Positions 9,071 to 15,514 of a stretch of 23,679 bases of DNA are shown here, in pieces. A program made the translations under genes and the position numbers. The stretch covers positions 179,322 to 203,000 of the forward strand of contig MU069913.1 of assembly GCA_002284615.2 (NCBI GenBank), written 5' to 3'. Numbering within the stretch: the first letter of the stretch is position 1; each line of letters opens with the position of its first letter. The notes under the pieces were generated by a model. The model searched no databases, was not told the origin of the DNA, and worked only from the letters and a program-made list of their open reading frames with translations. The DNA is from Dunaliella salina (Eukaryota; Chlorophyta; Chlorophyceae; Chlamydomonadales; Dunaliellaceae).

Positions 9071-9191
9071 CTTCTTGCTTCTGCTTTCTCTTGGTGAAGC
9101 GGATACACGGTGCCTCGACCCTAGGTATCCTCTTTTCCTTGATTGATGTGGGGAGTGTTTTCACTGCCTGCGTACTTTTTCTTTTCTTTTT
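9071..9191 (+). other. P 3' UTR and (TTTTC)n tail, family A type
   Basis: Matches the A 3' end in order: TGGTGAAG, CACGG, CTTTTCCTTGATTGATG, GGGAG, TGCCTGCGTA, then (TTTTC)n. This is the region an A-type reverse transcriptase would recognise to start target-primed synthesis. Confidence 0.8.
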
Positions 9192-9202
9192 CTACAGCGC
9201 CC
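9192..9202 (+). repeat. Putative right target-site duplication of P
   Basis: CTACAGCGCCC, 9 of 11 identical to 6636-6646; see that entry. Confidence 0.5.
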
Positions 9203-9599
9203 CTCAATCCTGTCCTAACCAAGAGGTACCTTTACCTAAGCATACCTGGGACCTTCGCATCTTTGCTGTTTGTAACACTGCATCTCGAATCCATCTTTAT
9301 AACCATAACAAAGGCTGGCTACAGGGCCTGAAAGGAGATTTGAAAGAAGCTACAGAGTGGAAGCTTGAGAGTGTCAGCAGCCTACCTGTCCTAAATCCCA
9401 TGCATGCTCACAGGGTAAGTACCAGCGTAGACTTTACTTTACTTTACTTTACATGCTCACATGCCAGGTTTCAATAAACTAGAACGCCTCCCATTTGACA
9501 AACAACACGTATCCAAGCAGCCTAGAAATTCACACATAAGTATCCAAGATACAGACTTGATGCCAAGCCAATCCAGTACTCTTAACTCTTGAAGTTGCT
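9203..9599 (+). pseudogene. Family A linker before RNase H (interrupted)
   Basis: Coding continues after P: HTWDLRIFAVCNTASRIHLY, then NHNKGWLQGLKGDL and EWKLESVSSLPVLNPMHAH. When the 49 bp of tail-only insertion plus one duplicate are removed (9413-9461), the frame runs on as MHAHMPGFNKLERLPFDKQH to about 9594. No known domain. The clean rejoining shows the stretch was coding before the small insertion. Confidence 0.55.
9413..9451 (+). mobile_element. 39 bp tail-only retrotransposon insertion
   Basis: GGGTAAGTACCAGCGTAGA followed by about four CTTTA units, flanked by a perfect 10 bp duplication CATGCTCACA (9403-9412 and 9452-9461). Removing the insertion plus one duplicate restores the surrounding reading frame. 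This is what an extreme 5' truncation leaves: a few bases of a 3' end plus the pentamer tail. Confidence 0.85.
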
Positions 9600-10262
9600 G
9601 ACTGGAGAACTTCAGCATACACAGATGGAAGCTGCCTTGTCCACAACGGTAAGCAAAAAATTGGAGCAGGCGTCGACTGTAGAAGGACTTTGTGGAACTT
9701 TGTGGAACCAAACGGTGCTGGGATTACTAAAACCATCACTGAATGAGCAGCAATTGCTGCTGCTATCATCACCAAAAATGCAGAGATTGCATCAGACAGC
9801 CTCATCTCTTTCAACCAAATACGTAAACAACTTCTTTATCCTGAAAGACACCTCAGGCATATCCAAGGAGACGTCCTTGAAATGATTTCAACTCTTATTT
9901 GAGACTTCCATACCAAAATTCGAATTTACAAGGTGAAGTCCCATGCTGGCATCACTGGAAATGAACGTGCAGATGCCTTTGCAAAGCGTCAGGCAAAGCA
10001 AGCACAGAACTGTGTGGCAGACACCGAGATCCCTGGTGCAGGTCCTGGTGGAAATCCATTTACAGACATTTTCTGGTTAGCCAAGGAAGAAAGAGTACAT
10101 GCTGCAGGCACATCTACGGGTCCACCACCCACCCACAAGCACACCTATCTCCCCAATCTTCAAGATACTCTCAAATCCCACATGCATTCCAAACACAAGC
10201 TGGATATGCCAATGCCAAAACAGGTTACTACTCTTACTATCAAAACTTATTACTGCAAGTAG
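9594..10262 (+). pseudogene. Family A RNase H domain
   Basis: One frame spans the whole domain with two stops. Motifs: WRTSAYTDGSCLVHNG (first Asp codon 9624-9626), GAGV; GAGITKTITE with TGA at 9744-9746 where the catalytic Glu region (AELxA) should be; ITKNAEIASDSLISF (Asp codon 9795-9797); RHIQGDVLEMISTLI with TGA at 9900-9902; IYKVKSHAGITGNERADAFA (Asp codon 9972-9974). The order and spacing are those of RNase H type 1, which removes element RNA after first-strand synthesis. The Glu is not identifiable. Downstream the frame stays open to TAG at 10260-10262, after which homology continues in another frame. Confidence 0.85.
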
Positions 10263-11040
10263 ATAAAAAAATCAGCAATGCCTTCAGAAATATGCCCAAC
10301 ATCTCTGTACCCATGAAGCGTACCATCCTGCAGTACCGCACAGGCACCATCTACAGCCAAAAACATGCAGTACGTTTCAAAAAGTCAACTGATCCATCTT
10401 GCCCCCTCTCAGGCTGCCATCATTTGGACAGTGCACTACACATGCTCTAAGGCTGTCAAAATCATATCGTCTCCAACATGTGAACTGAACGCCATAACAT
10501 TGCATGCAGAATGATTACAAACCCCCTCAGCAAATGCCCTGTAGGGGCAGGCCTGGTCTACACAGACATAGGATACGATTTCAAGCTTGCTCAACACAGC
10601 CTCCAACTCCCTACACATGCCTCAAACAGGACTTTATCTGCTTACTTCTTTCCTCGTAACCTTCCAGAGAGGGAAAGACTCAACTCCAGCCGACCAGATG
10701 CTGTTTTGATCAACCCTTTTAATGCCAAACATACTTCAAATGGTGTTTCTCCTACCCATTCCCATCACGCTTTGCGCAGCTCCCCACGGAGGACCACCAG
10801 AACTAGCCACAGGAGGCAACCCCATGAACTTTATCCAAATGAACGCCATGTGCACCTAATAGAAATCAAGTTCTGTGAAGATACAAGGCCAGAGCATCAG
10901 TCGAACGCAGCAAAGCAGCAACATGCAGACCTTTGTAAACTTATTACCGTTACAATTCACCATATTCTCCTGGGTATATGTGGAACAATTTACACTGAGC
11001 ATACCCTGAAGCAATTTAAACAACTAGGATTGGTCACCAA
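10257..11040 (+). pseudogene. Family A CCHC knuckle and restriction-like endonuclease
   Basis: Frame 2 from about 10257: MKRTILQYRTGTIYSQKHAV, then CPLSGCHHLDSALHML, stop TAA 10448-10450, GCQNHIVSNM, stop TGA 10481-10483, TERHNIACRMI. C-x3-C-x8-H-x4-C followed by RHN is the knuckle that precedes the restriction-like endonuclease in R2- and Dualen-type LINEs. The nuclease follows: RPDAVLINP (about 10692-10718), a Ser/Arg-rich loop, VHLIEIKFCEDTRPEHQ (about 10850-10900), and HHILLGICGTIYTEHTL. D...ExK is a PD-(D/E)XK active-site pattern. Catalytic residues look kept but two stops break the frame. A single-base deletion near 11028, relative to A3, shifts the C-terminus. Confidence 0.75.
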
Positions 11041-11193
11041 CGTGCCACGAAGCTTGCTCAACAACTTCATGCCCATTCTGTTCAATATGCCCACAAACTA
11101 GTCTCCACACGCCGCGCTATTGAAAACAAGAAAACTTCCCACAGCCAGGTTCTAAAGCCAGGTGTTTCTAGTAAACCTCCAGATCCTTATTAG
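11041..11193 (+). pseudogene. Family A ORF2 C-terminus
   Basis: RATKLAQQLHAHSVQYAHKL, VSTRRAIENKK, ending KPPDPY at TAG 11191-11193. Compared with A3 (19214-19370), A lacks one A in GGATTGG(A)TCACC, which explains its frameshift. The segment also ends element P, so it is under some constraint or is required in cis. Function unknown. Confidence 0.75.
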
Positions 11194-11318
11194 ATTTATC
11201 TTTCTCATACCTTGTGGTGAAGGGGGCTCACGGCTCTTTTTTAAGCCAATGTATCTCCTTTTCCTGAATTGATGTAGGGAGAGTCTCTCTGCCTACGTAG
11301 CTTTTCTTTTTCTTTTCT
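11194..11318 (+). other. Family A 3' UTR and (CTTTT)n tail
   Basis: Landmarks TTGTGGTGAAGGGGGCTCAC, GAATTGATGTAGGGAGAG, TGCCTACGTAG and then (CTTTT)n. It is nearly the same as 19389-19499 and similar to 9071-9191. Three copies in one window fix the exact 3' terminus of the family. Confidence 0.85.
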
Positions 11319-11462
11319 CAGGCAAGTTCTGAGGGTGCCTTTCATTCCAGAAACACACTAATGAGACTTATCGTTTTATTCCTGATCTCATGGATATTTT
11401 TTTCTGTGGCTGGAACAGTCAGGCCGAGCAGCCAGACTATCTGGCTGGCCTTTGCAAGGTCA
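11319..11462 (+). mobile_element. B6: family B C-terminal fragment, 3' flank of A
   Basis: Starts TCAGGCAAGTTCTGAGGGTG and reads NETYRFIPDLMDIFFCGWNS, the B C-terminus (compare B1 NQLYKFISDIMDVFL and minus-strand B5 NETYRFISDLMDIF). It starts abruptly at A's tail and stops at the B3 insertion, so A and B3 both interrupted this older copy. TTTGCAAGGTCA at 11451-11462 is the left duplication of B3. Confidence 0.7.
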
Positions 11463-11896
11463 TGAGAACGTATCACACACACTTTGGCATTCCATTAGGC
11501 AATGTACCTGGCTGGTGGGATGCCAGGAAGAGGAACAAAAAGCCTCCACTACCACTCTACTTGCGACAAAATATTTCACATAAATTATTGCGCAGCATTT
11601 TGTGCCTACGTCTATCCAGTCACAATCTTCGGGTGGAAACCCAACGGCATCACGGGAATAGGTGCCCTTACGAGCTCAGGATTTGCAACAAATGCGATTG
11701 GCACACTGTGCAAGATGAAGAGCACATTATTCTGGAGTGCCCTTCCCAGGATCTGACAGAATTGCGCAATCAGTTCCATCATTTGTTCAGCTGTGCACCT
11801 CCTAGTTGCCCAGTACGCCTCAGAGACTTCATGAACCAAGTTAATGTTTTAGAATTAGCCAAGTTTGTGTCTGCATGCTTGACATGCTGTGCCTGA
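11390..11896 (+). CDS. Chimeric ORF: B6 C-terminus fused to B3 zinc-knuckle segment
   Basis: A 168-codon open frame that crosses the B6/B3 boundary at 11463. Residues 1-24 are B6 (MDIFFCGWNSQAEQPDYLAG). The rest is B3: LRSILCLRLSSHNLRVE and then RICNKCDWHTVQDEEHIILECP, an intact CxxC...H...C knuckle. The ATG lies in B6 and is not the native start. B3's knuckle sequence is undamaged, suggesting a fairly young insertion. Expression is unproven; as a gene this is probably fortuitous. Confidence 0.55.
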   Translation: MDIFFCGWNSQAEQPDYLAGLCKVMRTYHTHFGIPLGNVPGWWDARKRNKKPPLPLYLRQNISHKLLRSILCLRLSSHNLRVETQRHHGNRCPYELRICNKCDWHTVQDEEHIILECPSQDLTELRNQFHHLFSCAPPSCPVRLRDFMNQVNVLELAKFVSACLTCCA

Positions 11897-12009
11897 CTTT
11901 TGAGCAATGCTTTCATTTTTGCTTAAATTGGTCTAGTTACAGGCCTCTAAATCTCCGCTCAGCTGCCCTTGTAGGCGGATAAAGCGATGTAACCTTACCT
12001 TACCTTACC
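11463..12009 (+). mobile_element. B3: 5'-truncated family B insertion with target-site duplication
   Basis: 547 bp ending in the family B 3' terminus GTAGGCGGATAAAGCGATGT and (AACCTT)/(TTACC)n. Flanked by TTTGCAAGGTCA (11451-11462) and TTCGCAAGGTCA (12010-12021), 11 of 12 identical. A paralogue without this insertion lies on the minus strand at about 17190-17220. Severe 5' truncation is typical of LINE retrotransposition. Confidence 0.9.
11925..12009 (+). other. Family B 3' UTR end and (TTACC)n tail
   Basis: GGTCTAGTTACAGGCCTCTA, then CCGCTCAGCTGCCCTTGTAG, GGATAAAGCGATGTAACC, then TTACC units. The same end is at 12506-12580 (minus) and at 21064-21141 (B2), which fixes the 3' terminus of this B subfamily. 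Confidence 0.85.
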
Positions 12010-12021
12010 TTCGCAAGGTCA

Positions 12022-12340
12022 AATCCCTATGTCACCTTTTCCTTGCTTCACATGAAAGCTGGACACAGCAATTCCTTCCGACCAACCTTGGTGCTGTCGC
12101 CATTACACGAGCAACTAAAAATAACGATAATTCTAGAAGACAGGCTTATTCTAGAGCTTCTGTACTCATGGCTCGCTTGCGTTTGCCTCCTTTCTTAACA
12201 AGATGATTTTTGCAACCAGCCACCACTTAAAGTCCACTTGTGCATGATCTGCAGCTACCCTGGTGGCATTGTAGTTCTGCCTCTTTAAAGGAGATATATC
12301 TTTGGAGTATATACTCCACACTTTACCCACTTTACGCAAG
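12022..12340 (+). repeat. Repeat C, diverged copy
   Basis: AAATCCCTATG, then CTTCACATGAAAGCTGGACA, GACCAACCTTGGTGCTGTC, GAGCAACTAAAAATAACGAT, GCATGATCTGCAGCTACC. It aligns with 22104-22310 (plus) and with the reverse complement of about 16320-16440, and its first 60 bp with 17150-17215 (minus). The copies at 21617 and here show that sequence C existed before LINEs split it. No protein function recognised; some minus-strand peptide is shared among copies (ending KGANTSEP or KEANASEP). Confidence 0.6.
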
Positions 12341-12345
12341 ATGTG

Positions 12346-12505
12346 AATCCCAGAGATATCCACCTCATTGAGCTAAACTTTTGCTTTGACACCAATCCTG
12401 GTCAAACTCTCCTCACTGCACAAAGCCAACGCAAGTACGCTGCATTTGCCGCAAGCAGCGTCTGCTTCGCAGACAGCCTGCAGCAGTGTGACAGAGCTTG
12501 TTGGT
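12346..12505 (+). pseudogene. Fragment of a second A-type restriction-like nuclease
   Basis: NPRDIHLIELNFCFDTNPGQ then TLLTAQSQRKYAAF. Aligns with A's NERHVHLIEIKFCEDTRPEH and AAKQQHADL. The ExK motif IEIK is IELN here, so the predicted catalytic Lys is lost. The fragment is cut on the right by the B8 tail. It shows at least one more A-related subfamily in the region. Confidence 0.6.
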
Positions 12506-13127
12506 AAGGTAAGATTACAAAGCTTTATCCACCTACAAGGGCAGCTGAGTGGAAACACAGGAGCCTGTAACCAGAAAACAGGAAGCAAGTTACCGCCAAA
12601 GCTTGCAAACTTGAGGGTGGGTGCATTTGAAAGTAACATGCTGTTTATCTTGCACGTCATCCTGAGCATTACGAAGATCAAGGTTTACAAGATTAACAAG
12701 GATAAGGCCTTCAGTCAAGAATTGCGACTGCTAGCCTGCTCATAAAAGGCGATTAATTCATGAAGGAAAAATGGAAGCTTATTGTTGTTCTGGTTTGAAA
12801 AAGCGGACACATCATGAGGTCCTGCCTGTGAGAACAAGGGAGCTTATTTCCTGCGGAAAGAGACCACCTGGGGATGTGTGCAATGAAAGAGAACATCACA
12901 AAGATCACATGTCAGAAAAAAATTGTCATCCCAAATGGCTTGCTCAACTTTCATGGTGTGGACTCAAAGCCAACAATGGGCCACACGGACGAGTCCATTT
13001 AGAAATACTTGGGCAGATTGAAAGGAGTATGTCACATGGCCTTCTTTCACCTGCAACCTGTATTTCACATTTTGGGTCGGCAAACCAGTGATGAAAGGAA
13101 TTTTTTTGCTGTTGACATCACGTGGGG
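12506..13127 (-). mobile_element. B8: family B 3' end, minus strand, rearranged knuckle
   Basis: Begins (plus reading) with GGTAAGGTAAGATTACAAAG, the reverse of the B 3' tail. Minus-strand readings: KVEQAIWDDNFFLTCDLCDV followed directly by LFHCTHPQV, then QNNNKLPFFLHELIAFYEQA; further on LRNAQDDVQDKQHVTF and CTHPQV. The first knuckle lacks its middle (the QDD..Q..V part), while the second block carries it. This suggests duplication or template switching inside the copy. The 5' limit is uncertain. Confidence 0.65.
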
Positions 13128-13220
13128 GATACAGAACAGAACAGAAAGTGTATCAGCGGGTGATACAGAACAGAACAGAAAGTGTATCAGTGGGTGATAC
13201 AGAACAGAAAGTGTATCATC
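13128..13220. repeat. 34 bp tandem repeat with terminal inverted hexamers
   Basis: Units start with GATACA at 13128, 13162 and 13196. Each is GATACAGAACAGAACAGAAA followed by GTGTATC and GGGT, so GATACA pairs with TGTATC inside every unit. Two full units and one shorter unit. Confidence 0.9.
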
Positions 13221-13800
13221 CCTCAAGAATGAAAATGTTTTGGAGGGGTGCGGGATGATCGCGGGTAGGAAGGAAAATAATTGCTTTCAAGCGTGCGGGA
13301 ATATGCGTGAAAATAAAAATCAATTATTTTTGAGGAGATAAGACGGATGGACGAGCAGGAAGCCTCCGGGGCGCAGATTTTAATTGAGACTTGATGGGGC
13401 TTTGCAGGTGCTCCAGAGCGACATATGCAGCTGAATTCCGTGGGTTTCTCTAAACTTGTTTCTGAGGAGCAAGACATTTTGTGTCATGCGCGGTATCTCT
13501 AGATCAGTGCTGCTACTCTTTGCAGCTATAGCTACATTGCTGTAGGCCGCTCACACATGCAGCTATGTACCCTCACTTTATCTTGTACATGCAGGGGTAC
13601 CATACAAAGAAAAAGAAAAGAAAAGAAAAGTCCTAGCGGGAACATGCGGGAAGACACAAAATAAGTATTGAGGGGAGTGCGGAGTTAAGGCGGGAACCAA
13701 TAACAACTTAAAAAATGTTTTTTTCAGGGTTTTTCAGGGTTGCGGAACAATTAGGTTTCTATACAATGGTTGGAAAATTGTCTCCAGTACGCTAGATGTC
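13221..13800. other. Non-coding stretch with A/G-rich repeats, no gene seen
   Basis: No convincing ORF. It holds related words GTGCGGGAATATGCG (about 13292) and GCGGGAACATGCGGG (about 13637), an (AAAAG)n run at 13606-13630 that may be the reversed tail of an A/SINE-type insertion, and a short repeat TTTTTCAGGG twice near 13722-13740. Confidence 0.5.
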
Positions 13801-13997
13801 GTGCTTTGAGGTCAACAACAAGTTGACTCAAACCCAAAGGTTTGCCTGTGGCGATTTGCTGTTGAAAAACTTGAGCATGATACAATCTATTGGTACCAAG
13901 TAGAATTTGGGAAGTCCAGCTAGAAGGATTCCCGTTGCTGAGAGAGATGTCCGCATGGAAAACCTTGTGAAGGAGAGAACTGTTGCAGTGTGTGAGG

Positions 13998-14043
13998 CGT
14001 CCTCAGGCTTTAAATTGTACAGGCGTCCTCAGGCTTTAAACCC
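13998..14043. repeat. 26 bp direct duplication
   Basis: AGGCGTCCTCAGGCTTTAAA occurs at about 13998 and 14024, perfect over 20 bases. Confidence 0.85.
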
Positions 14044-14203
14044 CCCCGGGCTATTCCACACTCTTACAGTACACTCCAATAACGTATTCAGGTCCAGATG
14101 CCCAGCATGGATCTTTAAAAATCCCAAGAGCCACTCCTTAACATGCGTCCACCTCATGACCTGTTGAAGGTGTCAAGTGACCTAAACCTGATTGGCATAC
14201 ATT

Positions 14204-14581
14204 TCAGCAGGTATGATAAGGTTTTTGAAGAGCCATACATGCATAAAGGCAATGCGTTAGTTGGTGTTGGTGTATGAATGCACATACCCGTGCCATTCCT
14301 GCCAAGCACAGCTTCAGGGCTTCCCCGGCAGCATTGTCCAGATTGAGGTTTTTATCACATATCATCCCCAGGTATTTGGATTTCTCTGAGTGTGGCAGTA
14401 GCTCATTGTCGTAAAAGAAGGGGGGTTTGTCATCCGTTCTGGAGTTGAAGCAAACAATCATGGACTTCTGGGAATTGACTGTCAAGAACATTCTGCGACG
14501 TAGAGACGTAAAGAAGGGGGGTTTGTCATCCGTTCTGGAGCTGAAGCGAATAATCACGGACTTCTGGGAGTTGACTGTCAA
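14204..14581 (-). pseudogene. B9 RT thumb with internal duplication
   Basis: A 125-codon open frame after the palm. LTVNSQKS..I.F.SRTDDK appears twice 32 residues apart because of the 96 bp duplication at 14410-14605, which keeps the frame. It then reads KYLGMICDKNLNLDNAAGEA, the B thumb, and matches the B2 phrase at 19540 (LQNAAEEAFDLA). Confidence 0.7.
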
Positions 14582-14605
14582 GAATATTCTGCGTCAGTAT
14601 GCTTT
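14410..14605. repeat. 96 bp tandem duplication inside RT
   Basis: GTTTGTCATCCGTTCTGGAG at about 14425 recurs at 14521. The two units are roughly 90% identical by eye. The period is a multiple of three, so the reading frame is kept. Confidence 0.9.
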
Positions 14606-14905
14606 GAGGCGATTCAGCATGGTCTGCAGACTGTGAGGGGAATCAGAAGTCAGGCAGAGGTTATCCGCATACAAAAGGTAAGAGACAAAGAATTTTGGCG
14701 TGCCAGTACAAGCTCCATCAATACCCTCAGTTATGTGATTGATGATATTCAGGTAGATTGAAAATAGCAATGGGGACGAGGGATAACAGTTATGTTTGAC
14801 ACTGCAGGTGGGTCTGACCCGAGCATGCTCAACACCATCTACCAGAACATACTCATCATCATGATATAAGCCTCTGAGGACTTCGAGTTGGCGAATGGCA
14901 GGCAA
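14594..14905 (-). pseudogene. B9 RT palm
   Basis: A 103-codon open frame aligned with B1 residues 138-230: YHDDEYVLVDGVEHARVRPT, then CSVKHNCYPSSPLLF (B1 TRGVKQGCPLSPLLF, altered), and YADN where B1 has YADD. The lost catalytic Asp and damaged motif B make it inactive. Confidence 0.75.
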
Positions 14906-15130
14906 GTAAGGAGCTACCCGAGAAGAAAGGTGCAGTAAACAGAGGGGGGACCATACAACAGAGAAACATACCTACACCGGAGAGAGTCGTCCCAAGAAGC
15001 TTGCTCAACTTTCAAAGCATGGACATAAGGCCGCAGACATACTCCAAACAGCGTGTTCAGGAAGGTCCAAGTAAAAGTAATTGGGCACTATGCAAAGAGG
15101 GCCAACACAGCAACAAGATACTTGACAATT
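14906..15130 (-). pseudogene. B7: family B C-terminal fragment lacking the knuckle
   Basis: Minus-strand YFYLDLPEHAVWSMS, then (frame changed) LKVEQASWDDS leading straight to YVSLLYGPPSV. In B2 the same words flank the CDLC...C knuckle, so the knuckle (about 60-70 bp) is deleted here. It is contiguous with B9 but in an order that suggests rearrangement. Confidence 0.6.
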
Positions 15131-15235
15131 TGTTTTTTTTCCAGGTCGCAGCACTGTACATCCAATTTTCATGTTGAGACACCTGAAAAGTGCTGTACAA
15201 ACATACAAGCCGCATGCCTCTTAATGCGCTTTCAT

Positions 15236-15306
15236 TGAAAGAAAAGAAAAGAAAAAGAAAAGTCTATGCAATCCAAAGGCCGCGTGCATTAAGGGAAGGT
15301 CCACTA
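15236..15306 (-). mobile_element. SINE 3' fragment with (CTTTT)n tail
   Basis: Plus reading GAAAAG repeats, then TCTATGCAATCCAAAGGCCG and CGTGCATTAAGGGAAG. The last word is shared exactly (17 bp, GCGTGCATTAAGGGAAG) with the SINE at 19010-19204, with weaker similarity between. On the minus strand it ends ATAGACTTTTCTTTTTC. Confidence 0.55.
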
Positions 15307-15329
15307 ACTGGAAAGCTAGAGGCCCCACC

Positions 15330-15514
15330 AGATTGATTTTCAGGAGGCATATGACTCCGCTCCCCATGACAAACTGGCACCTTTCACACCAGTGTCAACC
15401 CTCAATCCACAAAAAATTTTCAGTGGCCTGAAAGATTTGTGCCACAATGATGAGTAAACTCTGGTTGATGAGCAAGCTTATGTCAGACCAACCCAGGTGC
15501 CATACAGAGTTGTT
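15330..15514 (+). pseudogene. B10: family B RT palm fragment
   Basis: QIDFQEAYDSAPHDKLAPF, then LKDLCHNDE, stop TAA, TLVDEQAYVRPTQVPY. Aligns with B1 FIDLKQAYDTIPRDKL (motif A, Asp kept) and DDEYVLVDGLKRARVKPT. Stops and lost motif B. It ends where the left inverted-repeat arm begins. Confidence 0.65.

Larger units (their letters stand above)
6647..9191 (+). mobile_element. P: non-autonomous A-derived element with PHD and PCIF1-like ORF1
   Basis: About 2.5 kb. It has a leader with (CAG)8, an ORF1-like region starting near 7110, a PHD finger (7620-7851), a PCIF1-like region (about 8280-8915), then a family A C-terminus (8918-9070), a family A 3' UTR and a (TTTTC)n tail (9071-9191). No reverse transcriptase, RNase H or nuclease lies between ORF1 and the C-terminus. 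The C-terminus and 3' UTR align with A at 11041-11318 and A3 at 18996-19499 but are clearly diverged, so P derives from a sister subfamily. It most likely formed by internal deletion and moved using A-type machinery. At least three frame changes make this copy inactive. Confidence 0.65.
3105..11318 (+). mobile_element. A: dual-endonuclease-type non-LTR retrotransposon, nested
   Basis: Plus-strand LINE running from the end of an APE endonuclease to a (CTTTT)n tail at about 11300-11318. It is interrupted by element P (6647-9191) and by a 39 bp tail-only insertion (9413-9451). Order: APE end, linker, RT (FADD), thumb, Pro/Ser/Thr-rich linker, [P], linker, RNase H, CCHC knuckle with TERHN, RPD...IEIKF nuclease, conserved C-terminus, 3' UTR. 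About 5.6 kb of A sequence is visible; the 5' part would be left of B1 or lost. It carries several stops and frameshifts and is dead. Its right flank (11319 on) is a broken family B C-terminus, so A itself probably inserted into an older B copy. That 3105-6646 and 9203-11318 are one element is inference from domain order and orientation. Confidence 0.75.
13800..14905 (-). mobile_element. B9: family B RT fragment, minus strand
   Basis: Minus-strand RT pieces: 14594-14905 has HDDEYVLVDGVEHARVRPT, SPLLFSIYLN and YLLYADNLCLTS (motif C YADN, last Asp lost); 14204-14581 follows with LTVNSQKSMIVCF, LPHSEKSKYLGMICD and NAAGEALK. The part from 13800 to 14200 has further post-RT sequence in broken frames. 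Both ends are indefinite and no tail or duplication was found. Confidence 0.75.

Noticed and set aside
13128..13220. CRISPR-like array
   Set aside because: Units are contiguous with no unique spacers.
13606..13634. Another tail-only insertion at the (AAAAG)n run
   Set aside because: No flanking direct repeat could be found, so it may be a plain microsatellite or a truncated older tail.
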